A stretch of DNA of 64,000 nucleotides, taken from positions 102,810-166,809 of the forward strand of contig NZ_PJQW01000012.1 in NCBI RefSeq assembly GCF_004303025.1, written 5' to 3'. Of the stretch, positions 34,373-44,300 are shown in pieces. The notes below the pieces were generated by a model that worked only from the letters and a program-made list of their open reading frames with translations, made no database searches and was not told where the DNA came from. The translations under genes and the position numbers were made by a program. This DNA comes from Flavobacterium sp. J27 (GTDB taxonomy: Bacteria; Bacteroidota; Bacteroidia; Flavobacteriales; Flavobacteriaceae). The stretch's first letter is position 1. Each line of letters starts with the position of its first letter.

Positions 34373-36640
34373 ATGAAAACAAAAAATCTAATTATTTTAC
34401 TACTTATGAGTATTACCACACAAGCCCAACAGTTTGTTGGAGATTGGAAAGGAACACTAGATGTGCAAGGAATGAAACTAGAAGTTATTTTTCATATTGC
34501 ACAAAAAGATAACAATTTCACCACAACTATGGATGTACCTATGCAAGGTGCATCTGGAGTGCCAATTGATAAAACAGAAGTTAACAACAATCAAATTACC
34601 TTAAAAGCGGCAGCTTTAGGTATCCAATTTAATGGTGAACTAAAAAATAAAGAAATTATAGGTGAATTTCACCAAGCAGGTATGAATTTACCATTAACGC
34701 TAACTTCTTTTGAAAGTAAATTACCTGGTAACACTGCTTTACCTTCGTCTAAGGAAGAATTAGCACAATTAAAATCATACGACAAAGGCAACTATAAGTA
34801 TTCCGTATCTGATTATTTTGCGAGACCAAAAGCATCGGGTTTCCAATTGTCACCAAACGGTAAATACATGTCGTATCGTGAAAAAGACGAGAATAACAAA
34901 CGTCATGTCTACGTAAAAGAATTGGCTACCGGAAAAGTTCAAAGAGCCATTGAAGAAAAAGAGGAATTGGTTCGAGGTTATGGTTGGATCAATGACGAAC
35001 GCCTATTTTTTGCAATGGACAAAGGTGGTGATGAAAATTATCATGTGTATGCTGTAAATTTGGATGGTAGTAACTTAAAAGACCTTACTCCTTTTGATGG
35101 TGTTCAAGCAAGTATTCAAAATATCTTAAAAGAACAAAAAGATTACATTATCGTTTCGATGAACAAAAACAACAAACAAGTTTTTGAGCCTTTTAAATTA
35201 AATATTGTTACTGGAGCTTTAGAACAATTGTATAAAAATGAGGATATAGCCAACCCTATTCAAGGCTATGAATTTGATAAAGATGGAAATCTTAGAGGTT
35301 ACAGTAAATTAGTGAATGGCGTACAAAATCAATTGTTTTACAAAGACAATAAAACAGGAGAATTCAAATTACACACTACTACAAACTGGGATGATACGTT
35401 TGGAATTATCAGTTTTAATTATGCTTCAAAAAACAAAGATGAAGCGTATGTCCTTACCAATTTAGATAGCGACAAGACTCGAATTGTTTTATACGATTTG
35501 GCTACCAAAAAAATAATTAAAGAAGTTTTTTCCAACCCAACATTTGATGTGAGCGGTTTAAACTTATCTCGTAAAAGAAACTACGAAATTGATAATTTTT
35601 CGTATGAAGGAGAAAAAAACGAGATTATCCCTGTAAGTAAATTATACAAAGAAATTTATGGCTTAATGGAAAAAGAATTTCCTAATAAAGAAGCCTATAT
35701 TGTAGATAAAGATGATAATGAAACACAATTTTTAGTTATTGTTCAAAGTGATAAATTATATGGTACGTATTATCAATACGATGCAAAAACTAAAAAATTC
35801 AAACTTTTATACGATTTAATGCCACAGCTTAAAGAAGCAGATATGGCAGAAATGAGACCTATCAAATTTACTAGTCGAGATGGAAAAACGATTTATGGAT
35901 ACATTACATTACCCAAAGAAGCTTTACAAGGTAAAAAAGTACCATTAATTGTAAATCCTCATGGTGGTCCGCAAGGAGTAAGAGATTCTTGGGGTTTTAA
36001 TCCAGAAACCCAATTATTTGCGAGTCGTGGTTATGCTACTTTACAAGTAAACTTCAGAATTTCTGGTGGTTATGGAAAAGACTTTTTACGTGCAGGTTTC
36101 AAGCAAATTGGTAGACAATTAATGGATGATGTAGAAGATGGCGTGGCTTATGCAATTAAACAAGGTTGGGTAGACAAAGATAAAATTGCCATTTATGGTG
36201 GTAGTCACGGTGGTTATGCTACCTTAATGGGATTAGTAAAAACACCCGATTTATATGCTTGCGGTGTAAACTATGTTGGAGTTTCTAACATTTTCACTTT
36301 CTTCGATTCGTTTCCAGAATATTGGAAACCTTATAAAGAAATCGTAAAAGAAATTTGGTATGACTTAGAAGATCCAAAAGAAGCGGCAATTGCTAAAGAA
36401 GTATCTCCTGTTTTCCAAATTAACAAAATTAAAAAGCCATTATTTGTGATTCAGGGAGCAAATGATCCTCGTGTCAATATTTCAGAATCAGATCAAATTG
36501 TAACAGGTTTAAGAGCCAAAGGTTTTGAAGTACCTTATATGGTAAAATACGATGAAGGTCACGGATTTCATAAGGAAGAAAATTCGATTGATATGTATGA
36601 AGCTACTTTAGGATTTTTAGCTAAAAATTTGAAAAAGTAA
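34373..36640 (+). CDS. S9-family prolyl oligopeptidase with extra N-terminal domain
   Basis: 755 residues, signal peptide to about residue 20 (ITTQAQ). Residues ~21-125 form an extra domain (FVGDWKGTLDVQGMKLEVIFHI) of the kind seen before some serine aminopeptidase/esterase proteins. Then a beta-propeller region and the alpha/beta-hydrolase with catalytic Ser611 in GGSHGGYAT, Asp in GANDPRVNISES and His in DEGHGF. It cuts peptides after proline or similar in the periplasm. Single-gene transcript with terminator. Confidence 0.92.
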   Translation: MKTKNLIILLLMSITTQAQQFVGDWKGTLDVQGMKLEVIFHIAQKDNNFTTTMDVPMQGASGVPIDKTEVNNNQITLKAAALGIQFNGELKNKEIIGEFHQAGMNLPLTLTSFESKLPGNTALPSSKEELAQLKSYDKGNYKYSVSDYFARPKASGFQLSPNGKYMSYREKDENNKRHVYVKELATGKVQRAIEEKEELVRGYGWINDERLFFAMDKGGDENYHVYAVNLDGSNLKDLTPFDGVQASIQNILKEQKDYIIVSMNKNNKQVFEPFKLNIVTGALEQLYKNEDIANPIQGYEFDKDGNLRGYSKLVNGVQNQLFYKDNKTGEFKLHTTTNWDDTFGIISFNYASKNKDEAYVLTNLDSDKTRIVLYDLATKKIIKEVFSNPTFDVSGLNLSRKRNYEIDNFSYEGEKNEIIPVSKLYKEIYGLMEKEFPNKEAYIVDKDDNETQFLVIVQSDKLYGTYYQYDAKTKKFKLLYDLMPQLKEADMAEMRPIKFTSRDGKTIYGYITLPKEALQGKKVPLIVNPHGGPQGVRDSWGFNPETQLFASRGYATLQVNFRISGGYGKDFLRAGFKQIGRQLMDDVEDGVAYAIKQGWVDKDKIAIYGGSHGGYATLMGLVKTPDLYACGVNYVGVSNIFTFFDSFPEYWKPYKEIVKEIWYDLEDPKEAAIAKEVSPVFQINKIKKPLFVIQGANDPRVNISESDQIVTGLRAKGFEVPYMVKYDEGHGFHKEENSIDMYEATLGFLAKNLKK

Positions 36641-36664
36641 GCAATAAATAACTTGATACAACAT

Positions 36665-36692
36665 GAGGCAATTTCCAAAATGAAATTGCCTC
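36665..36692 (+). terminator. Terminator after the S9 peptidase
   Basis: GAGGCAATTTC (36665-36675) and GAAATTGCCTC (36682-36692), 11-bp stem with a 6-nt loop; weak U-tract. Confidence 0.75.
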
Positions 36693-36728
36693 TACTTTTA
36701 AAATTAATTTATCTTTATAAATAAAAAA

Positions 36729-37271
36729 ATGGAGCAAAAAATAGAAATCCCATTAAGTAAGAAGAAAATGCTTTTATCTCTAACTGGTAGCATTTTATTT
36801 GTATTCTTAGGAATATGGTTTATACTTCAACCGGAACAATTGAGTCATGGTCCTTTAAGAAGTCCTATTTTAGTTACAATTGTAGGCGTAGTAAGCATTT
36901 TATTTTTTGGAGCTATTGCGATTGTTATACTCAAAAAAATGAAAGGAAATCCTATTGGTTTAACCCTTTCCTCAGAAGGTATAATCGATAATTCGAGTGG
37001 TGTTTCAAGTGGTCTAATTCTCTGGAACGATGTGGTTGATATTAGCACTACCACAGTAGTGAACCAAAAGTTTGTATTAATTCTCACAAAAAATCCAGAC
37101 ATCTATATTAATAGGCAAACGCAAATTTTAAAGAAAAAAACCATGCAAATGAACTATAAATCCTATGGTTCCCCGATTTGTATTTCTGCGAATGCTTTAC
37201 AAATCAATTTTGAAGATTTACATCAAATGGTTTTGGATTATTTTTCTCAATACAAAACGGTTGCTTCATGA
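36729..37271 (+). CDS. STM3941-type membrane protein
   Basis: 180 residues. Two hydrophobic segments (about 14-32 and 45-67) precede a soluble domain with PH-like strands (GLTLSSEGIIDNSSGVSSGLILWNDVVDI). This resembles the STM3941 family, whose function is unknown. It ends with ATGA overlap with the next gene, so both are co-translated. A TATCTTTA near-box sits 12 nt upstream. Confidence 0.8.
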   Translation: MEQKIEIPLSKKKMLLSLTGSILFVFLGIWFILQPEQLSHGPLRSPILVTIVGVVSILFFGAIAIVILKKMKGNPIGLTLSSEGIIDNSSGVSSGLILWNDVVDISTTTVVNQKFVLILTKNPDIYINRQTQILKKKTMQMNYKSYGSPICISANALQINFEDLHQMVLDYFSQYKTVAS

Positions 37272-37768
37272 ATGTAGTCAGAAGACAATTAACCTTATTT
37301 TTAACCGAACAAAATCAAATTATTGAAGAAATAAGAGCTACTTATAATCCAAAGCAATTTGAATTAATTAAAGCACATGTTACCCTTTGCAGAGAAGATG
37401 AAATAGAAAATAATCTGGAAGAAGTAATTCAAAATTGCCATAATTTACATTGGCACAAACCTATATCGATTCATTTTAACCCACCCGAACGCTTTTCAGA
37501 AGGTAAAGGGGTTTTTATTTCTGGAAATGAAACCAATACAGATTTTGAAACCTTACGAAAAAATATTTTACAAAAAAATAGCCTAAAAAAACATGTTCCT
37601 CATATTACGCTCATTCATCCTAGAAATGGAACTTGTACAGACACAATTTTTGAAGTTATACAATCTAAAGAATTTCCAAGTAGTATTAATTTTTATACCC
37701 TTGCTTTAATCAAACAAACTGGAAATGAAAAATGGAAAATTCTAGAAGAATTCCTCATTACAACATAA
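37268..37768 (+). CDS. 2H-phosphoesterase (2'-5' RNA ligase-like)
   Basis: 166 residues. The two HxT catalytic motifs of the 2H superfamily are present (AHVTLC and PHITLI). Members hydrolyse 2',3'-cyclic phosphates or act on 2'-5' RNA. ATGA overlap with the preceding membrane gene (4 bp). Stop codon is 1 bp from the convergent mgsA stop. Confidence 0.85.
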   Translation: MNVVRRQLTLFLTEQNQIIEEIRATYNPKQFELIKAHVTLCREDEIENNLEEVIQNCHNLHWHKPISIHFNPPERFSEGKGVFISGNETNTDFETLRKNILQKNSLKKHVPHITLIHPRNGTCTDTIFEVIQSKEFPSSINFYTLALIKQTGNEKWKILEEFLITT

Positions 37769-37769
37769 T

Positions 37770-38156
37770 TTATTTCAGTTCATCCAAACCATATAATAAT
37801 AACTGTGCTGTTGCTTCATTTGTTGCTAAAGGCACATTATGCACATCACATATTCGTATTAGCATAGAAATATCGGGTTCGTGAGGATGACTCGAATTTG
37901 GATCTTTAAAGAACAAAACCATTTTCGTTTTTCCTTCGGCAACTCTAGCCGCAATTTGTGCATCACCTCCTAAAGGTCCGGAAAGCATTTTTTTTACTTT
38001 AATACCAATAGTTTCAACTTTTCCTCCTGTTGTTCCTGTTGCTATTATCGTAATGTTTTCAGCTTGTAAAATGGCTTTATTTTTATTTACAAACTGAACC
38101 ATATCTGCTTTTTTTCCATCATGTGCGATAATCGCAATTTCAAATTTCTTTGTCAT
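37770..38156 (-). CDS. mgsA: Methylglyoxal synthase
   Basis: 128 residues, slightly shorter than E. coli (152). Family blocks are IAIIAHDGKKADM, ATGTTGGKV, SGPLGGDAQIAARV (with the catalytic Asp) and HEPDISMLIRICDVHNVPLATNEATA. It turns DHAP into methylglyoxal and phosphate, a safety valve on glycolysis. It sits beside a GlcNAc-kinase-like gene, gapA and pfkA. -7 box ends 5 nt before its ATG. Confidence 0.95.
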   Translation of the reverse strand: MTKKFEIAIIAHDGKKADMVQFVNKNKAILQAENITIIATGTTGGKVETIGIKVKKMLSGPLGGDAQIAARVAEGKTKMVLFFKDPNSSHPHEPDISMLIRICDVHNVPLATNEATAQLLLYGLDELK

Positions 38157-38161
38157 AGGAG

Positions 38162-38169
38162 CAAATATA
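38162..38169 (-). promoter_or_regulatory. -7 promoter box (TATATTTG) for mgsA
   Basis: Plus-strand CAAATATA. The box ends only 5 nt (CTCCT) before the ATG, and it is directly fused to the T-run of the upstream terminator (38170-38193). Confidence 0.6.
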
Positions 38170-38193
38170 AAAAATCCCGAAGAATCGGGATTA
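38170..38193 (-). terminator. Terminator of the GlcNAc-kinase-like gene
   Basis: AATCCCGA and TCGGGATT on the minus strand with a short loop, then TTTTTT that runs into the mgsA -7 box. Lies just after the stop of the upstream gene at 38196. Confidence 0.85.
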
Positions 38194-38195
38194 AA

Positions 38196-39047
38196 TTATT
38201 TATTTAAAATATGATAAGCAATTAAACCGTCTATCGGTCTTCGAAGGATGTTACCTACTTGAATATCGTACTGTTGCAGTTTTTCACTCAATTCTTCCCT
38301 TAAATAAAAAGCGATAGAACCTACAAAATGAACTGGAACTTCTTTATAGTTTTCAAACTGCATAATATAATTTTCAATAAAAGCTTCTAATTCTTCTTTG
38401 ATATATTTTTTGCAAAAATCGGTGTCCTTATGTTTAATTAAAAACTTCGCAAATGTAGCTAAATACGCATTTGGATTAGGTTCTTTATACAATTTGTTTT
38501 TGATAAAATCTGGATCAACATTAAAGGTCTTTTCAAAATCTTTAGCCATATCTTGTGGCATTTTATTGAAGTAATATCCTCTTATTAAATGTCTACCAAA
38601 ACGATTGCCACTACAATCATCCATAGCAATATAACCTAAAGATTGTACTTTTTGATGCAAGACTTTTCCATCAAAATAACTACAATTAGAACCCGTACCT
38701 AAAATGCAAACAATGGCTTTTTCATTTTTAGGAGTAGTTGCGTAAACCGCAGCATAGGTATCTTCATGAACCGTTACTTTAGCATTAGTAAAATATTCTT
38801 CAAATACAGATGCTAAAAAGTTTTTCATTCTATCTGTTCCACATCCAGCACCATAAAAATAAAGATTAGATGCTTTGGCTTTATTATGAGAAATATCAAA
38901 TTTATCTTCTAAACGAGCAATAATTTCTTCTTTGCTCAATACTTCTGGATTTAATCCTAAAGATTGGGTAGTAAAAATAACTTTTCCGTTATCATCTATC
39001 GCTATCCAATCGGCTTTGGTGGAGCCACTATCTACAAGTAATTTCAT
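38196..39047 (-). CDS. BadF/BadG-type sugar kinase, GlcNAc kinase-like
   Basis: 283 residues. The ATPase phosphate loop opens with LLVDSGSTKADWIAID and recurs at AIVCILGTGSNCSYF, the actin-fold pattern of N-acetylglucosamine kinases; DDCSGNRFGRHLIRG follows the active-site region. Likely phosphorylates GlcNAc from peptidoglycan or chitin, with product entering glycolysis. A palindrome upstream may regulate it. Confidence 0.85.
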   Translation of the reverse strand: MKLLVDSGSTKADWIAIDDNGKVIFTTQSLGLNPEVLSKEEIIARLEDKFDISHNKAKASNLYFYGAGCGTDRMKNFLASVFEEYFTNAKVTVHEDTYAAVYATTPKNEKAIVCILGTGSNCSYFDGKVLHQKVQSLGYIAMDDCSGNRFGRHLIRGYYFNKMPQDMAKDFEKTFNVDPDFIKNKLYKEPNPNAYLATFAKFLIKHKDTDFCKKYIKEELEAFIENYIMQFENYKEVPVHFVGSIAFYLREELSEKLQQYDIQVGNILRRPIDGLIAYHILNK

Positions 39048-39078
39048 TTTGTTTTAGTTAGTATGGTTGGTTAAAAGT

Positions 39079-39094
39079 CCAAATTATTATTTGG
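39079..39094. promoter_or_regulatory. Palindrome CCAAAT-TATT-ATTTGG upstream of the GlcNAc-kinase-like gene
   Basis: Perfect 6-bp arms, 32 bp upstream of the ATG at 39047, where a repressor or activator site would lie. Could be a chance palindrome in AT-rich DNA. Confidence 0.4.
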
Positions 39095-39121
39095 TGATTA
39101 ATAGTAGCCCTACATAGAGAC

Positions 39122-39160
39122 AAAAAATCCTGCACTACAAAAGAAAGGTGCAGGATTTTT
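39122..39160 (-). terminator. Terminator after gapA
   Basis: AAATCCTGCAC (39125-39135) and GTGCAGGATTT (39148-39158) form an 11-bp stem around a 12-nt loop, with T-runs in both directions; lies 9 bp after the gapA stop. Confidence 0.85.
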
Positions 39161-39169
39161 ATAACACTA

Positions 39170-40195
<1,026 letters not shown>

Positions 40196-40228
40196 TTATA
40201 TTATTTTTTGATTTAATTTGTTTTATTA

Positions 40229-41215
40229 CTATGTAGACATAATATCTGACACACGAAGTAATTCTTTGTCAATTTCAGTATGTCCTTTTATAGCTTGTTC
40301 CAATGGTGTTAAAGCCACTTTATCATTGAGTAATCCAACCATAAAATTTGATTTTCCTTCTAAAATTGATTCTACTGCTTTTACACCCAATCTAGAAGCT
40401 AAAACACGATCAAAACAAGAGGGCGAACCGCCTCTTTGCATATGTCCTAAAACAGATACTCTTACATCGTATTCTGGCATATTTTCTTCCACATAATCTT
40501 TTAATTCGAAAACCGTTTTACCAATTTTATCTCCTTCAGCAACAACAACTATACTCGAAGATTTTCCAGACTCCTTACTTCTTTTTAAAGATTCTAATAA
40601 TCGATCTAATCCTAAATCTTCTTCTGGAATTAAAATTTCCTCAGCACCAGCACCAATCCCTGAATTTAAAGCGATATGACCTGCATCTCTTCCCATAACT
40701 TCCACAAAAAATAATCGGTTGTGAGAAATAGCAGTATCTCTAATTTTATCAATTACCTCAACTACTGTATTTAGAGCAGTATCGTAACCTAAAGTATGGC
40801 TTGTACCAAAAATATCATTATCAATAGTTCCTGGTATTCCCATTACAGGAAAACCATATTCTTTATTAAACACTTCTGCTCCTGTAAAAGAACCATCACC
40901 ACCTATCACCACTAAAGCATCTACACCAGCAGCCTTTAAATTTTCATAAGCCGTTTTTCTACCTTCTACAGTCATGAATTCTTTAGAACGAGCCGACTTT
41001 AAAATGGTTCCTCCTTTATTTACTATATTATTTACAGATCTCGGTCCCATTTCTTTGAAATCGCCTTCAATCATTCCTTGATATCCTCTATAGATACCGA
41101 TACATTCAATATTATGATATGCGCAAGTCCTTACTACAGCACGTATTGCAGCATTCATTCCTGGTGAATCGCCTCCAGAGGTAAGCACACCAATTTTCTT
41201 AATATTTGGCAACAT
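40229..41215 (-). CDS. pfkA: 6-phosphofructokinase
   Basis: 328 residues. ATP-binding GGDSPGMNAAIRA, GGDGSFTGAEVF, catalytic GTIDNDI (Asp), MGRDAGHIA and RRGGSP-like QRGGSPS. It phosphorylates fructose 6-phosphate. First gene of a pfkA-gapA glycolytic operon, next to mgsA and the GlcNAc-kinase-like gene. Confidence 0.96.
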   Translation of the reverse strand: MLPNIKKIGVLTSGGDSPGMNAAIRAVVRTCAYHNIECIGIYRGYQGMIEGDFKEMGPRSVNNIVNKGGTILKSARSKEFMTVEGRKTAYENLKAAGVDALVVIGGDGSFTGAEVFNKEYGFPVMGIPGTIDNDIFGTSHTLGYDTALNTVVEVIDKIRDTAISHNRLFFVEVMGRDAGHIALNSGIGAGAEEILIPEEDLGLDRLLESLKRSKESGKSSSIVVVAEGDKIGKTVFELKDYVEENMPEYDVRVSVLGHMQRGGSPSCFDRVLASRLGVKAVESILEGKSNFMVGLLNDKVALTPLEQAIKGHTEIDKELLRVSDIMST

Positions 41216-41349
41216 TATTTTTTTATTTATCGTAAATTTAAAAAAGGAAAATGGAATATGGAGTTATTTTTATCAAATATTAAATTTTACATTAAAATTC
41301 AATCGTTTTCGTTAATAACTTTTTGTTTTTTAATATAAAAATTGAAGAA

Positions 41350-44300
41350 TTATTCTATTTCAGGTACTTTATCTAAATCTTTTTTCTTTTCCTTTTCTTC
41401 TTCAATTTCTTTATTTTTTCTAATATAATATTTTTTATCCCATAACTCTTCTGAGTCTGGTATATCATCATTAGAAGATGTATTAGATGTTTTATTTTTA
41501 GCTTTAGTAAATATTTTACGTAACATTTCTCCAAAGGTGTCAAAGTCAACAGAATAACTCAACCCAAGTCCTTGTGTATAACCAATACCTTCACCTATAT
41601 TATAGTTGATATCATTTTCTCTATTGAAAACTCTTGCTCTAAGAGAACCATCTTCATTCAATTGTAATTGCACTTCAACATCTCCTACTAATACTGATTC
41701 AGTGACGCCACCTACAGGTACACCCACTTTTCCATTAATAGAAATTTTATCATTAATTTGTGTACTTAATGTAAGTCCTACTCTACCAGAAATTTGATTA
41801 ACACGGTCAGCTTGGTCATAATTTACTCCTACTTGCAGTTTAGAATCTTGATCTGAAATAATGTCATTGAATAACGAACTTGCTTTCTCAAATAAAGAAC
41901 CATATGCCACGCTTCCAGCGTTTTCAGGTGTTGTAAATGATCCGAAAGCCAATAATGCAAATGCTTGATTTTGTCTTACATCTTTATTTTGAAGACGATA
42001 ATCAATCTCACTCTTCAAAACACTACTAACTGTTGGAAAATTGATATTAAAATCGGGTTCTGGATTACTAAGACTTCCGTTAATTACAATAGAAACTTCT
42101 GTAGGCAATTTTCTATTTGTGGTAAACGAAGAACTTTCAATTAATACCGATGGATTTGCCTGAGTTTTATAAATTGCTTCTAAATTTAAAATAGCTCCTA
42201 AAGGATCTCCTTCCCACCTAATAGTACTTCCTTTTTTAACTGTAAATTTTTTATCAATTAATCCGGCTTTCTTAAAATTATATTCTCCTTCTTGTACTTG
42301 AAAGTCACCATACATTAAAAACTTTCCTAATGTATTTATTTCCATTCGCATGGAACCATATCCATTTCCTTTCATGGCATGACCAGACTCTCTGTCTAAA
42401 ATAACTTCTATTTCAGCATCGGTATCAATATCAAAATCTAAATTTAATTCTAAACCATTGTATTTGTTATTAATTGCTCCTTTTGACTTGTTTTTTAGTA
42501 AATCTTCTTCTTTTATAAAAGTATAATAGGGTTTTCTACCTACGTCTTCTGCATCTCTCACTGGAATTTTTATGGAAGTTCCTTTCTCAGATTCTCCAGT
42601 AACCGTAACTAATAACGATTCTATACTTCCGCTAATTTTTGCACTTCCGTTTAGAAAAGCAGTTCCATAATAATACGCGTCTTCAGAATCTTTAGTATTC
42701 AAGGCCAGAAGGTTATTCGTACGAACTTCTAAATCCAATTCCCAATCGGAAAACATACTGTGTTTTACTGAACCTCTTAAAACTCCTTTGGTATCGTATT
42801 CAGTATCAGTAATAACAATGTTTCGGAATAAAAATTCTTTTTCGGTAAGATCAACGATAGCATTCTTTTCAAAATTGTAATCTACATTTAAATAAGGAGC
42901 TTTTAATCCTGCATCATTTAAATACAAGCGCCCGTCTACTTCAGGGTTAGTAACTAACCCCCTAATAGAAGCACTTCCTGTAGCATCTCCTCTCACATTG
43001 GTAATAACATCACCAATAAGTGATCCAAAAGGAGCCAAATCAAAACGACTAAACGTAGCTTCCATATTGAGAGTAGATTGATTGTCTCTATATTTTAGTG
43101 TTCCATTTAAATTGAATCGTTCGCTTCCTTTCTGTACTATATAAGAATCTATATCAAACTCATTAAATTCATCATTCCCTTCTACGAGTAAAAACATATT
43201 ACCCACGGGATATTTATTAATTTGTAAACTATCAATCTTAATGTCTGATAAAGGTTTATAATATTGATTATCTTGTTTAAACTTTATAAAACCGTTTAAC
43301 TTACCATCCAAAGCAATACTATCGAGAGAAGGGGTTACTTTATCTAAATCGACATCATTAAAAGTTAAATTGAAGTCTTTGTAAGTTGAATCTCGCATTT
43401 CTCCATAAAAATCCATATTTTGATTGTTATGAGATAATCTTATTTTTTGAAATTTAAAGTCTTTAAATGTTTTGTCAAAGATAATTTTATTATCATTGTT
43501 CTCTTCTTCATTTATAAACCATAAATAATCTTTAAAGTTAACTTCCGATTTTTTAAACCCAATAACCGACTGTTTATTTTCATCAATTGTATGATAAATA
43601 TTCAATGAAAAATTATCTTCTAATTTACTTCCTCCTTTAAATTCTGAACGTACAAATAAAGTATCGTTCATCGTTAAATTAATTAAATTAAAATCAGATA
43701 CTTTATAATTTTTAGTCCGTATCGTATCCATTTCAATATATGTATTATATAACGGGTTTTTATTATCGATATCTATTTTAATTTTCTTAAAGTGATTACC
43801 AAAAGCAAGTACTCCTGGTGATCTGAAATCAAATTCGAACTTACCTAAATCGGCATTAATTCGCCCTCTCATTCTAGTATTTTCATCTATCGAAACTTCT
43901 GGTACAAAAATATCCACTATCTTATTATAAATTACGAAATTAAAATCTAGAAACTGTCCTTTTTGTAATTTGTTAGGAGAATAATTAGCATATAAGCTTC
44001 CTACTGCATTTTCTAGTATTTTTCGTACTTGATTGATTTTAAATTTACCAACCACTTTGCCACTAATGATGTCTTTGGAATTTATTGTAATTGTTCTAAC
44101 TCTTTGAGAATCAAAACTAGAATTTAATTGAAAATCTTCAAAAAAGTAACTGTCTTTATCATTTTGATAAGACACATTTTCTACTTGTAGAACACCATCT
44201 AAATCATCTAAGTTATTTCCTTTTGCTAAAAAGACAACTTTTCCTTTAAAAATAGAAATAGTATCTGTTTTAGAAAATTGTAGCGCATGTAAATCTGCAT

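Noticed and set aside
40218..40496. 92-residue frame opposite pfkA
   Set aside because: Lies antisense to conserved pfkA coding sequence with no promoter or domain.
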